Shown here piece by piece: positions 56,302 to 64,000 of a DNA stretch of 64,000 nucleotides. Origin of the DNA: Kangiella spongicola (GTDB lineage Bacteria > Pseudomonadota > Gammaproteobacteria > Enterobacterales > Kangiellaceae); NCBI RefSeq assembly GCF_003194565.2, contig NZ_QICH01000002.1:434001-498000 (forward strand), given 5' to 3'. Made by a program: the position numbers and the translations under genes. The notes beneath the pieces are model-generated. The model had not been told where the DNA came from, did no database searches, and saw only the letters and a program-made list of their open reading frames with translations. How positions within the stretch are numbered: the first letter of the stretch is position 1; each line of letters opens with the position of its first letter.

Positions 56302-57000
56302 ATGAAGTTAACAACAATAAAAACGCTCTTAATAACAAGTTTCACCCTGTTACTCCTAAGCGCTTGTCAAACTGCACCCGTAAAACAACAGACGACCGTG
56401 TGGGACGATCCCTTGTGGCAAAAACACTACAAGCTGCTAAAAACTTTTGAGACACACCAGCTCAAAGGCCGAATTGGCATCACCCACCCCGACGATAGCT
56501 TCTCGTCCAATTTCTTATGGCGTCAGCAAGCGCCAAGCAACTTTACCTTCCGTATGTATGGCGCTTTTGGTCAAACCTACATGATTTTAAAGGTAGAGCC
56601 ACATCTTAGCTCTTTGTCTACCGGCGACGATGAGCACTACCAAGGCATCGATGCGCGCCAACTGCTATATAGCGTATCCGGTTGGGATATTCCTGTCGTA
56701 CTCATGCAAGACTGGATCAAAGGCCTACCCACCGGGATTAATAAAAGTGATTTATTAATTAACGCCGATGGCACCTTGCAACAAATTAAATACCTCGACT
56801 ATGTGGTCGATTATGTGCGCTACGAGGAAGCTGAATTAACGCGTGGTGATAAAGCATTCGCCTTAAAAATGCCTAAAAAGATACGCATCGTGCAGAAAAA
56901 CGGCGAACGAGGCGACAATAAAATCGTGCTATCGATTCGCTCATGGGAGATTATCTCTGCAGAAACAGACTCATCAAAAGCAAACCCTAGCGAGGAATAA
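56302..57000 (+). CDS. lolB: Outer-membrane lipoprotein receptor LolB
   Basis: Accepts lipoproteins from LolA and inserts them in the outer membrane; itself a lipoprotein. 232 residues. Signal peptide ending LLLLSAC, Cys22. The mature domain shows the LolB pattern: HQLKGRIGITHPDDSFSSNFLWRQQAPSNFTFRMYGAFGQTYM, then RQLLYSVSGWDIPV and a late VDYVRYEE. Ends 3 bp before ispE. Confidence 0.94.
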   Translation: MKLTTIKTLLITSFTLLLLSACQTAPVKQQTTVWDDPLWQKHYKLLKTFETHQLKGRIGITHPDDSFSSNFLWRQQAPSNFTFRMYGAFGQTYMILKVEPHLSSLSTGDDEHYQGIDARQLLYSVSGWDIPVVLMQDWIKGLPTGINKSDLLINADGTLQQIKYLDYVVDYVRYEEAELTRGDKAFALKMPKKIRIVQKNGERGDNKIVLSIRSWEIISAETDSSKANPSEE

Positions 57001-57003
57001 CGG

Positions 57004-57876
57004 ATGAGCTTTAGTCATGCTACAGGCGCTTTAAATAGCGATGGTTATAGTTTCTGGCCTGCTCCTGCGAAATTAAACCTCGAACTGCGGATCCTTGGCC
57101 GTCGTGATGACGGTTACCATGAATTGCAAACCCTGTTTCAATTGTTGGATTATGGCGATGAAATCTGGATTAAGCCGAACGATTCGGGACAAGTGACGCT
57201 CCAGTCCGAGTATAACGAAGTACCGAGTGACGATAACCTTATCATTAAAGCCGCTCGTTCTTTAGAGCCTTATAAGCAACATCACCAAGGCGCCGATATT
57301 AAACTAGAAAAAAAATTACCATCGGGTGCTGGTCTTGGCGGTGGCAGCTCAGACGCAGCGACAACCCTAGTTGCGTTGAATAATTTATGGTCACTTGGCC
57401 TAAAAAACGAACAACTTTGCGAGATTGGCAAAAGCTTAGGCGCCGATGTGCCTGTTTTTGTCAATGGAAAGACCGCTTGGGCGGAAGGTATTGGTGAAAT
57501 TTTAAGCGCCACCGAAGTGCCCGAAAAGCACTATTTAATCGTCTATCCTGATGTAAAAATAAACACTTCGAAAATTTTTTCACATAGGGCGTTGACAAGA
57601 GACAATAAACCGATTAAATTACGCGCCACTCGCACAGAGGCAAGTTTAGAACTTGGTTACAACGCCTTCGAGCCTCTTGTCGCAGAGCTCTATCCAGAAG
57701 TACGGGAAGCCCTTGAGTTTCTTGGAGAATTTGGAAAAGCGACGCTGACAGGAACCGGAAGTTGTGTGTTCTTAACCTTTGACAATGAGCGAGAAGTCCG
57801 TAAAATAGCGGCACTGTGCAAGCAGCGCTGGCTAACCTTAACAGCAAGAGGTATTAATACTTCTCCGCTGATTTGA
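57004..57876 (+). CDS. ispE: 4-diphosphocytidyl-2-C-methyl-D-erythritol kinase
   Basis: GHMP kinase of the MEP isoprenoid pathway. 290 residues. PAPAKLNLELRILGRRDDGYHEL at the start, ATP motif LPSGAGLGGGSSDAATTL (about 106-123), and C-terminal LTGTGSCVFLTF. A tRNA-type promoter sequence lies inside its 3' half (57592-57620). Followed 13 bp later by tRNA-Gln. Confidence 0.96.
   Translation: MSFSHATGALNSDGYSFWPAPAKLNLELRILGRRDDGYHELQTLFQLLDYGDEIWIKPNDSGQVTLQSEYNEVPSDDNLIIKAARSLEPYKQHHQGADIKLEKKLPSGAGLGGGSSDAATTLVALNNLWSLGLKNEQLCEIGKSLGADVPVFVNGKTAWAEGIGEILSATEVPEKHYLIVYPDVKINTSKIFSHRALTRDNKPIKLRATRTEASLELGYNAFEPLVAELYPEVREALEFLGEFGKATLTGTGSCVFLTFDNEREVRKIAALCKQRWLTLTARGINTSPLI
57592..57628 (+). 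promoter_or_regulatory. tRNA-type promoter inside ispE, probably for tRNA-Gln
   Basis: TTGACA (57592-57597), 17-bp spacer, TAAATT (57615-57620), then ACGCGCCACT. The promoter upstream of tRNA-Met in this window has the same layout: TTGACA, 17 bp, GAAAAT, ACGCGCCACT. A GC-rich discriminator directly after the -10 is typical of stringently controlled stable-RNA promoters. The start would be about 260 nt before tRNA-Gln. Confidence 0.55.
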
Positions 57877-57889
57877 GGTACTACATTGC

Positions 57890-57964
57890 AGGGGTATCGC
57901 CAAGCGGTAAGGCAGCGGCTTTTGATGCCGCCATTCGTTGGTTCAAATCCAGCTACCCCTGCCA
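57890..57964 (+). tRNA. tRNA-Gln (anticodon TTG)
   Basis: 75 nt including an encoded CCA. Acceptor AGGGGTA/TACCCCT, D-arm GCCAAGCGGTAAGGC, anticodon stem GCGGC/GCCGC with loop TTTTGAT (anticodon TTG at 57922-57924), T-arm GTTGG TTCAAAT CCAGC (one G-T pair). Closely matches E. coli tRNA-Gln. Sits between ispE and prs, as in Pseudomonas. Confidence 0.97.
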
Positions 57965-58030
57965 TTTTTTCTTTACGCTTTAACATCAACTCTCTGCTTG
58001 TGAATTTGGGGCAAAACACAGGGCTTTCCG

Positions 58031-58978
58031 ATGTCAGATTTAATGCTTTTCAGTGGCAACGCCACTCCTGATCTCGCTCAACGCATCTCTACCTACTTAA
58101 AAGTACCTCTAGGAAAAATCCACACGTCTAGCTTTAGCGATGGCGAATGTAATGTTGAGATCCTAGAAAATGTTCGTGGTAAAGACGTTTTCATTATTCA
58201 ATCAACCTGTGCGCCAACCAATGACAACTTAATGGAGTTGATCATTATGGCCGACGCGCTTAAGCGTGCGTCAGCAAAGCGTATCACAGCGGTTGTTCCT
58301 TATTTTGGTTATGCACGTCAAGATCGTCGAGTACGTTCAGCACGTGTACCAATCAGTGCTAAAGTTGTCGCCGACATGATTAGTGGCGTTGGTTTTGACC
58401 GCGTGTTAACCGTAGATTTACACGCCGATCAGATCCAGGGCTTCTTCAACATTCCGGTAGATAACGTTTACGCTACTCCAGTTCTTCTCGACCATATCGC
58501 AGCTCAGTCAGGCAAAAACCTCATGGTTGTTTCGCCAGACGTTGGCGGCGTTGTTCGTGCAAGAGCGATTGCTAAGCGTTTAAACGATGCCGACTTGGCG
58601 ATTATCGATAAACGTCGTCCGCGCGCGAATGAAGTGGGCGTGATGAATATTATCGGTGACGTATCTGGTCGCGATTGTGTCATCGTCGATGACATGGTTG
58701 ATACTGCCGGTACCCTTTGCCAGGCAGCCCAAGCACTGAAAGACAACGGTGCGACAAGCGTATCTGCATACGCCACTCACCCAGTCCTATCAGGCAAAGC
58801 CATCGACAATTTGAACAACTCAAACTTAGATGCACTGGTCGTGACTAATACGATTCCTCTGAATGACGACGCAGTCTCATGCAGCCGCATCGAACTGCTC
58901 GACTTAGCGCCACTATTAGGCGAGTCGATTCGTCGTGTAAACACTGAAGAATCCATTTCGACCATGTTTTTAGATTAA
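58031..58978 (+). CDS. prs: Ribose-phosphate pyrophosphokinase (PRPP synthetase)
   Basis: Makes PRPP for nucleotide, His, Trp and NAD synthesis. 315 residues. Begins [19 protein letters not shown]; class I motifs [34 protein letters not shown], the flexible loop KRRPRANE and the PRPP loop [14 protein letters not shown] are all intact. Ends in a strong terminator. Confidence 0.98.
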   Translation: MSDLMLFSGNATPDLAQRISTYLKVPLGKIHTSSFSDGECNVEILENVRGKDVFIIQSTCAPTNDNLMELIIMADALKRASAKRITAVVPYFGYARQDRRVRSARVPISAKVVADMISGVGFDRVLTVDLHADQIQGFFNIPVDNVYATPVLLDHIAAQSGKNLMVVSPDVGGVVRARAIAKRLNDADLAIIDKRRPRANEVGVMNIIGDVSGRDCVIVDDMVDTAGTLCQAAQALKDNGATSVSAYATHPVLSGKAIDNLNNSNLDALVVTNTIPLNDDAVSCSRIELLDLAPLLGESIRRVNTEESISTMFLD

Positions 58979-59011
58979 GCCTTAATTTTTAAGCGCTGAA
59001 TCAAAATTCGC

Positions 59012-59041
59012 AAAATCCCGCTTTTTAAAGGCGGGATTTTT
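59012..59041 (+). terminator. Terminator after prs
   Basis: AAAATCCCGC, loop of about 9 nt, GCGGGATTTT plus one further T. Typical intrinsic terminator 35 bp after the stop. Confidence 0.9.
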
Positions 59042-59217
59042 GTATATATCCCTAGAAACTGCGAATATTGCCCGAAAAAGCCCGAAATGCTAGTAATTAT
59101 TTGGAATTAAGCTAGCTTCTTAGTTCTTCAATACGGTATAATTCGCGTCCAAAATTTTGTGGTTAAGCTTGGTCGCAAGGCTTAGCCTTTTACTTACTCA
59201 ACTTGTGGAGAAACACA

Positions 59218-59901
59218 ATGAGCGATTTTACGTTAAAAGCTGAATTACGCAGCGACATAGGGAAAGGTGCGAGCCGCCGCCTACGTCGTCTTGCAGACAA
59301 AATCCCTGCCATCGTATATGGCGGTAAAGAAGAAGCTAAGTCGATCACTTTAGATCACGATGAAATCAACAACATGTTGGACGATGAAGCAGCATATTCA
59401 TCAATCATCAACTTAAACATTGAAGGTGAAACTGAAGAGGTTCTAATTACAGACCTACAGCGTCACCCATTCAAGCTTAAGTTAATGCACGTTGATTTCA
59501 AACGAATCGTTCGTGGTGAAGATATGTTGGCTAACATTCCTCTACACTTAATCAACGAAGACAAAGCACCTGGTAAGAAGTCTGGTGGCGTTGTAACTCA
59601 ACCTCTAACAGTTGTTGAAATCTCATGTCGTCCAAGTAAGCTTCCAGAGTACATCGAAGTTGACCTAAGCAACTTAGAAATCGGCGAATCAATCCACTTG
59701 AGCGAAGTCGAGTTACCAGAAGGCGTTCAAATTGCTGCCTTCATGCACGGTGAAATCGAAGAGCACGACCAAGCTGTAGTAAACATGCTACCGCCAGCGG
59801 TTGAAGAGTCTGATGACGACGTTGAAGTTGATGAAACTGAAGTTCCAGCTAGCGAGCAAAAAGCTGACGCAGGCGACTCAGAGGAAAAGAACGAAGATTA
59901 A
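59218..59901 (+). CDS. rplY: 50S ribosomal protein L25, general stress protein Ctc form
   Basis: 5S rRNA-binding protein of the long (TL5/CTC) type. 227 residues from MSDFTLKAELRSDIGKGASRRLRR; the start has TGGAG upstream, and an in-frame ATG five codons earlier (59203) lies before that site. L25 domain to about residue 95, then the beta-rich CTC domain, and an acidic Glu/Asp tail. A TATAAT at 59137-59142 is a likely -10 for rplY. Confidence 0.95.
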   Translation: MSDFTLKAELRSDIGKGASRRLRRLADKIPAIVYGGKEEAKSITLDHDEINNMLDDEAAYSSIINLNIEGETEEVLITDLQRHPFKLKLMHVDFKRIVRGEDMLANIPLHLINEDKAPGKKSGGVVTQPLTVVEISCRPSKLPEYIEVDLSNLEIGESIHLSEVELPEGVQIAAFMHGEIEEHDQAVVNMLPPAVEESDDDVEVDETEVPASEQKADAGDSEEKNED

Positions 59902-59939
59902 TTCTTCGTTCAAACCGAAAGCTTTAGTTAGACTACATA

Positions 59940-60533
59940 ATGTCTAGCATCAAGTTAATTGTGGGCCTGGCCAATCCAGGCTCACAATATCAAGATACCC
60001 GTCATAATGCTGGTGCCTGGTACGTTGAAGAACTAGCTCGCGCCTACAATATCCCCTTCAAAGTCGAAAGTAAGTTCCATGGCCTTTTTGCCAAGGGATT
60101 AATAGGCTCTGAAGACATCAAATTACTGATCCCCTCCACTTTTATGAACCTTAGCGGCAAAGCGGTTCAAGCGGTTGCTAACTTTTATAAAATTGCTCCA
60201 GAAGAAATCCTAGTAGCTCACGACGAGCTCGATATCGCTCCTGGAACATTAAAGCTTAAAAAAGGTGGCGGACACGGCGGTCATAACGGACTGCGCGACA
60301 CCATCAGTAAACTGGGTAACAATAAAGAATTTATACGCTTACGCGTCGGTATAGGCCACCCAGGCCACAAAAGCCAAGTCACTGGCTATGTCCTCGGCAA
60401 ACCGAGTCCCGACGATCGTAACGCCATCAATTTAGCTATTGATGAAGCCGTACGCGAAACCCCAACCCTATTAAACGGTGACTGGGATATCGCAGTACAA
60501 AGACTACACAGCGTAAAAACTGGCGCTGAATAA
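59940..60533 (+). CDS. pth: Peptidyl-tRNA hydrolase
   Basis: Recycles peptidyl-tRNA released by stalled ribosomes. 197 residues. Catalytic His in DTRHNAGAW (about residue 22), HDELDIAPG with the supporting Asp, and [11 protein letters not shown]. 38 bp after rplY and 26 bp before ychF, the usual order. Confidence 0.97.
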   Translation: MSSIKLIVGLANPGSQYQDTRHNAGAWYVEELARAYNIPFKVESKFHGLFAKGLIGSEDIKLLIPSTFMNLSGKAVQAVANFYKIAPEEILVAHDELDIAPGTLKLKKGGGHGGHNGLRDTISKLGNNKEFIRLRVGIGHPGHKSQVTGYVLGKPSPDDRNAINLAIDEAVRETPTLLNGDWDIAVQRLHSVKTGAE

Positions 60534-60559
60534 ACTAATCAATCGTAGAGAGAAGTAAC

Positions 60560-61651
60560 ATGGCACTAAATTGTGGAATCGTGGGCTTGCCCAACGTTGG
60601 AAAATCAACATTGTTCAATGCACTAACAGATGCTGGAATCGATGCTGCCAACTACCCTTTCTGTACTATTGAACCGAATACTGGCGTAGTGCCAATCCCA
60701 GACCCGCGCCTTGATGCTTTGTCTGCTATCGTAAAGCCAGAAAAAGTATTGCCAGCGACTATGGAATTCGTCGATATCGCAGGCCTCGTAGCGGGCGCAT
60801 CTAAAGGCGAAGGTCTAGGTAACAAGTTCCTAGCCAACATCCGTGAAACTCACGCCATTGCCCATGTTGTTCGCTGTTTCGACAACGATGACGTGGTACA
60901 CGTTGATGGCAAAGTCGATCCATTGGCTGATATCGAAACCATTAACACCGAATTGGCGTTAGCGGATCTTGAGTCAGTCGAAAAGCGTATTCTAAAAACG
61001 GCTAAAGTCGCTAAAAGCGGCGACAAAACTGCTAAAGAAGAATTAGCCGTGCTAGAGAAAGCCAAAGCTTGTCTCGACGAAGGTAAGGCGCTTAGAAGTT
61101 TAGATCTTGATGCGGATGAGATGAAAGTGATGCGTCGCTTCCAGCTAATCACCATCAAACCAACCATGTACATCGCCAACGTTAGCGAAGACGGTTTTGA
61201 AAACAATCCGTTACTCGACCAAGTACGTGAGTTCGCCAAAGAAGAAGGTGCTGAAGTAGTTCCTATCTGCGCTTCTATCGAGTCTGAAATCGCCGCCCTA
61301 GACGACGAAGACAAAGCCGACTTCCTAGAAGACCTAGGCCAAGACGAACCAGGCCTAAACCGCGTAATACGCGCCGGTTATAACCTTCTAGACCTACAAA
61401 CCTACTTTACTGCAGGCGTAAAAGAAGTTCGCGCATGGCAGGTTAAAGTAGGCGCTACAGCGCCACAAGCCGCTGGCGTCATCCATACAGACTTCGAAAA
61501 AGGCTTTATCCGTGCCGAAGTTGTTGCTTATGACGACTACATCGCTGGCAACGGCGAAGCAGGCGCAAAAGAAGCCGGTAAATGGCGTTTAGAAGGTAAA
61601 GAATACATCGTAAAAGACGGCGATGTTATGCACTTCCGCTTCAACGTATAA
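60560..61651 (+). CDS. ychF: Redox-regulated ATPase YchF (OLA1 family)
   Basis: Obg-family P-loop protein that prefers ATP to GTP and binds ribosomes. 363 residues, standard. G1 [14 protein letters not shown] at about 9-22, switch [11 protein letters not shown]3 [20 protein letters not shown], helical insert about 120-200 and C-terminal TGS domain ([15 protein letters not shown]...). No terminator is evident; a degenerate repeat follows. Confidence 0.97.
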   Translation: MALNCGIVGLPNVGKSTLFNALTDAGIDAANYPFCTIEPNTGVVPIPDPRLDALSAIVKPEKVLPATMEFVDIAGLVAGASKGEGLGNKFLANIRETHAIAHVVRCFDNDDVVHVDGKVDPLADIETINTELALADLESVEKRILKTAKVAKSGDKTAKEELAVLEKAKACLDEGKALRSLDLDADEMKVMRRFQLITIKPTMYIANVSEDGFENNPLLDQVREFAKEEGAEVVPICASIESEIAALDDEDKADFLEDLGQDEPGLNRVIRAGYNLLDLQTYFTAGVKEVRAWQVKVGATAPQAAGVIHTDFEKGFIRAEVVAYDDYIAGNGEAGAKEAGKWRLEGKEYIVKDGDVMHFRFNV

Positions 61652-61659
61652 CAACTTTT

Positions 61660-61735
61660 TACGTCATTGCGAGGAACGAAGTGAGTTGGTGACCAAAGGG
61701 AATGCCATGGTGCAATCTCAAACCGATAGCCGCTA
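61660..61735 (+). repeat. Degenerate dispersed repeat
   Basis: Begins ACGTCATTGCGAGGAACGAA and ends near GTGCAATCTC. It resembles the common bacterial intergenic repeat whose ends are CGTCATTGCGAGGA and GGCAATCTC; a related copy in reverse orientation lies at about 8865-8915. Confidence 0.55.
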
Positions 61736-61777
61736 AACTTCAATCCAAAGAAATATAATTATTTTCACCCGAAAGGC

Positions 61778-61806
61778 TTGACATAATGGCCCGAAATCAC
61801 GAAAAT
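61778..61806 (+). promoter_or_regulatory. tRNA-Met promoter
   Basis: TTGACA (61778-61783), 17-bp spacer, GAAAAT (61801-61806), followed by a GC-rich ACGCGCC discriminator typical of stable-RNA promoters. Start expected near 61813, about 11 nt before the mature tRNA. Confidence 0.7.
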
Positions 61807-61823
61807 ACGCGCCACTGAATTAA

Positions 61824-61900
61824 GGCTATGTAGCTCAGCTGGTTAGAGCACAGCATTCATAATGCTGGGGTCGGTGGTTCAAGTCCACCCATAGCTACCA
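61824..61900 (+). tRNA. tRNA-Met (anticodon CAT, elongator type)
   Basis: 77 nt with encoded CCA. Acceptor GGCTATG/CATAGCT (G-T allowed), D-arm AGCTCAGCTGGTTAGAGCA, anticodon stem-loop CAGCATT CAT AATGCTG, T-arm GGTGG TTCAAGT CCACC. The body matches the elongator tRNA-Met of E. coli rather than the initiator (position 1 pairs normally). Being CAT, a tRNA-Ile2 (lysidine) role should be considered, but the body favours Met. Confidence 0.95.
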
Positions 61901-61910
61901 TATTAAAAAA

Positions 61911-61940
61911 GGCTTACAGAGAAAATCTGTAAGCCTTTTT
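61911..61940 (+). terminator. Terminator after tRNA-Met
   Basis: GGCTTACAGA, loop GAAAA, TCTGTAAGCC followed by TTTTT. Confidence 0.92.
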
Positions 61941-62013
61941 GTTATTAGGAACTCTATATAAGCCCACCAACAGTCAGAAGCTTAACTCTGACCTCATAAA
62001 TTGCATCTGGAGC

Positions 62014-62820
62014 TTATCTATAAGCACTACTCTGATACAATGAGGCATGTTCTTCACGCATTAAATACTCTTCCGGCAAGGTCTTCAATAAAGCATATTT
62101 TTCAATCAAGGGCTTAAATTTTTCAGCCCCCATACTACTTAAGCAGTTGTAGAAAAGAAGTAAAAGCTCATAACTAGATAGCTGAGCACGCACTAAATTA
62201 GAATACAGCCTTTTATCTATTCCAGTGCTAACATCAACTAGTTTAATAATGTTGTAAAGACTTCTAAAATAATGTCCTACCTCAGCCTGGTGCGCTTTAT
62301 AGAAGTGAATATAAACTGTCTCAATATGCTCAGGGCTTTTGCCGAGCAATTCAGACGTTGGTTTCATCCGCCCCCAATCTTTTTTTAATCGATCATAGAA
62401 GACTTGAAAGCAGTCTCTTCCTACAGCTGTCGGAGTGCCGCTTACGCGAAGGTCTATATCTCCTGTTATTTCGTTATGAAGGCGAAGGAGCTGAAAAAAT
62501 GTATTTTCAAAATTTTGTTTTTCTAATACCGCCGTTTGAAGCTCAAGTTGTTCTTTTTGGCCTTTAAGCTCATTTCGGGTGAGTGTTAGTTCTTGACGCT
62601 GTAAAGACAGTTCATACTTTTGCAGTAAAATTGCAAATATAACGCCAGCGAAAGCTAGACCAGAAAATAACGAATTAACAGCTCCGAACATATCTCCAAA
62701 TGTTCCACGTTCGGGGTTTGAGCTGAGTAAATACCAGCAAAGTACCCAAGCAAAGAGAACTCCCGCTATAGTTATTGTAGGAGCTCTCCAACCAATTCTC
62801 TGACTTTTATTTTCTATCAT
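62014..62820 (-). CDS. Putative phage abortive infection protein (putAbiC type)
   Basis: 268 residues. Two membrane spans near the N-terminus (about 14-33 and 48-66) separated by GTFGDMFGAVNSLFSG, then a coiled coil (QKYELSLQRQELTLTRNELKGQKEQLELQ) and a helical cytoplasmic part with NFENTFFQLLRLHNEI and HYFRSLYNIIKLVD. This order is what I recall for the AbiC-like family annotated as putative phage abortive infection proteins. Activity is untested for this protein. Located next to tRNA-Met, a common insertion site, and overlapped at its start by a small ORF. Confidence 0.82.
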   Translation of the reverse strand: MIENKSQRIGWRAPTITIAGVLFAWVLCWYLLSSNPERGTFGDMFGAVNSLFSGLAFAGVIFAILLQKYELSLQRQELTLTRNELKGQKEQLELQTAVLEKQNFENTFFQLLRLHNEITGDIDLRVSGTPTAVGRDCFQVFYDRLKKDWGRMKPTSELLGKSPEHIETVYIHFYKAHQAEVGHYFRSLYNIIKLVDVSTGIDKRLYSNLVRAQLSSYELLLLFYNCLSSMGAEKFKPLIEKYALLKTLPEEYLMREEHASLYQSSAYR

Positions 62821-62915
62821 GATTTATTTACCATAAAATCTAACTCAGCTTTGACTTGATGAATTAAGTCAACTTCACTCCCAAGCGTAACTAAAATAAT
62901 TAGAGCAGAGTACAT
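62817..62915 (-). CDS. Small ORF (32 aa) overlapping the abortive-infection gene
   Basis: Reads MYSALIILVTLGSEVDLI and ends DFMVNKS; its TGA overlaps the start of the downstream gene by 3 bases (ATGA arrangement). The frame is open for another 26 codons upstream without an ATG. No good ribosome binding site. Hydrophobic first half. Coupling to the downstream gene is suggested by the overlap only; it may be chance. Confidence 0.3.
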   Translation of the reverse strand: MYSALIILVTLGSEVDLIHQVKAELDFMVNKS

Positions 62916-62974
62916 TTTAAATATTTTTAGTCCACTTGATTTCTTTGCACTCAAAGTACTTTTTACTTTTGGAT

Positions 62975-63214
62975 TTAAGTGGCTATTATTTTCAGCATAT
63001 GTTTATATTTTTTAGCTGTTTGCGTGCACTTTTCACTATCATAACTATGAACCATATCATCACCCCGATAATTGTGGTTGCCATAGCATAAACCTTTCTT
63101 TTGCGATTTCTTACTGCAATTGTGACCGCCGTTTTTATCTAATCTACCGCTATGGCAGTCTGCTGCAAACGTGAATAAAAATAGAAATGCTCCAAGTAAC
63201 CATTTAATTTTCAC
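62975..63214 (-). CDS. Small secreted YHYH-like protein
   Basis: 79 residues from a GTG start with GGGAGAAGA upstream; a longer frame to 63325 has no support. Signal peptide KIKWLLGAFLFLFTFAADC, then HSGRLDKNGGHNCSKKSQKKG and LCYGNHNY. The CHSGxLDxxGGHN segment is like the secreted YHYH/endonuclease-associated domain, whose end normally reads YHYH; here it reads GNHNY. Three or four Cys suggest an oxidised, exported protein. Function unknown. Confidence 0.65.
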   Translation of the reverse strand: MKIKWLLGAFLFLFTFAADCHSGRLDKNGGHNCSKKSQKKGLCYGNHNYRGDDMVHSYDSEKCTQTAKKYKHMLKIIAT

Positions 63215-63335
63215 TTTCTTCTCCCTTTTTCTTCCCTGAGACAATGTATATTGCGTCACATTTTTTTGCAACTGTATATTTAATGCACAATTGCATTGTT
63301 CGTCGTGGGAAAACGAAAAAAGCAAGTTGTTTTTT

Positions 63336-63435
63336 GAGTCACTGGATCCCGCGATTACCTAAAGGTATTCCCTGCGGTCACAGTAGCGGGTTGGCAGCTT
63401 ATAGATTAAACGGGCTCGTTATGACATGGGCTGTA
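63336..63435 (+). repeat. Dispersed repeat fragment
   Basis: Contains CACTGGATCCCGCGATTACC followed by TAAAGGTATTCCCTGCGGTC; the 20-mer ATTACCTAAAGGTATTCCCT (63354-63373) is identical to 8820-8839. It looks like a degenerate form of the intergenic GGATxCCCGC...GACA repeat type. Confidence 0.55.
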
Positions 63436-63457
63436 AATAAGGCCAGAGTACATCTCC

Positions 63458-64000
63458 CTAGTCTGCTTCAATCCTAAACGCTTCGCCATCTGCGTCTAAG
63501 TTGCCCCATCCTTTTATTTTTACGGCTTCGAAATCCTGTTGTATTTTAGGTTGCATTAGGTCTGTGAAGGCGTCGGTATTTTTGAAGTTTGGGTCTAGCC
63601 ACATCTCTAAATCTTTTTTAGGCACCATCAGTGGCATGGCTTTTTTATGAATTGTCTCGAGTTTTTTGTGTGGCGGGATGGTGATCATGGATGCTGAGTA
63701 GACTGGATTTTCGGGGTCGCCCCATTGTTTAAAGAGGCCACCAAAATAGATAGGGCTTTCATCCGCAGGTTTTAGTAGGTGGTAGACTTTGTTCATGCCT
63801 TCGACGAAACCACTAGCAGGAATAATACAGCGGGTTTCTCGGTAAGCTTTGGTGAAAGATCGTTTAAAACCCTCCCCTTCGTACCAGCGACTATTAAAAG
63901 ATGTGTATTTGCTTGGCTTCCACTGTCCGTCTTTTTGTTCGAGCAGAAATTGCCACATTGCTTTTGTGATTTGATTGCCTTGATCGCTGGCATGTATAAT
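63458..64000 (-). CDS. SOS response-associated peptidase (SRAP/YedK), 5' end missing
   Basis: 181 codons, open through the window edge (my translation continues IIHASDQGNQITKAMWQFLL upstream of the first internal ATG). SRAP proteins covalently cap abasic sites in single-stranded DNA. FNSR supplies the conserved Asn, RCIIPASGFVEG the Glu, and LETIHKKAMPLMV the His. The catalytic Cys2 lies outside the window. Some positions differ from YedK (GFVE rather than GFYEW), but the core is intact. Confidence 0.9.
   Translation of the reverse strand: MIHASDQGNQITKAMWQFLLEQKDGQWKPSKYTSFNSRWYEGEGFKRSFTKAYRETRCIIPASGFVEGMNKVYHLLKPADESPIYFGGLFKQWGDPENPVYSASMITIPPHKKLETIHKKAMPLMVPKKDLEMWLDPNFKNTDAFTDLMQPKIQQDFEAVKIKGWGNLDADGEAFRIEAD

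Noticed and set aside
61652-61823. Possible gene in the ychF to tRNA-Met gap
   Set aside because: Only a degenerate repeat and the tRNA promoter are seen.

Overview
This window looks like a stretch of chromosomal backbone from a gammaproteobacterium. Protein sequences, the cytochrome bc1 operon and gene order are Pseudomonas-like, while base composition, many acidic tails and the accessory genes suggest a marine lineage such as Kangiella or a relative. The genus is inferred from memory of sequence style; no search was run. Nearly all of the window is housekeeping: envelope synthesis, cell division and shape, outer-membrane assembly, translation and respiration.

Layout. 1-5634 (minus): the start of the division and cell wall cluster, mraZ-rsmH-ftsL-ftsI-murE-murF, with a clear mraZ promoter and a five-repeat MraZ operator. 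5635-8932: an accessory insertion between mraZ and rnpB holding a glutaminase, a probable CsrB/RsmZ-type regulatory RNA, a 76-residue unknown protein, a SpoU-type methyltransferase and a mosaic of palindromic repeats. 8933-14396: rnpB, a DUF3016 protein, rsmI, then lpoA-yraN-diaA-dolP. 14410-15485: an inserted lipoprotein and an M23 peptidase without signal peptide. 15630-20654 (minus): sspB-sspA, petABC, rpsI-rplM. 20895-26624: an HU-like protein, zapE, a hydrolase, a helical secreted protein, a YjdF protein, zapG and degS. 26729-35643: murA-ibaG, then yrbG-kdsD-kdsC-lptC-lptA-lptB-hpf-ptsN-rapZ. 35834-50301: mgtE, pmbA, darP, tldD, a nitrilase, yhdP, rng, maf, mreD, mreC, mreB. 50547-53964 (minus): prmC-prfA-hemA. 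54236-61651: a TPR lipoprotein, lolB, ispE, tRNA-Gln, prs, rplY, pth, ychF. 61824-64000: tRNA-Met followed by an accessory end with a putative phage abortive-infection gene, a small secreted protein and a partial SRAP/YedK gene.

How the genes work together. Peptidoglycan precursor synthesis (murA, murE, murF), septal transpeptidation (ftsI, ftsL), elongation (mreBCD), synthase activation (lpoA) and Z-ring factors (zapE, zapG) sit with lipopolysaccharide assembly and transport (kdsD, kdsC, lptCAB), lipoprotein insertion (lolB) and envelope quality control (degS, dolP). Most are packed into operons with 1-11 bp overlaps.

Most interesting points: (1) an unannotated CsrB-like RNA at about 7078-7262 with eleven GGA motifs, most in hairpin loops; (2) mreC, whose conserved N-terminus and ribosome binding site require an AUU start codon; (3) absence of rpoN, npr and mlaFEDCB from otherwise conserved neighbourhoods, with a nested RNA-like structure and a start-less perfect Shine-Dalgarno sequence in place of rpoN; (4) a tRNA-type promoter buried inside ispE; (5) a signal-less PG-binding/M23 protein paired with a lipoprotein inside a conserved operon region; (6) an abortive-infection gene next to tRNA-Met, overlapped by a tiny upstream ORF.
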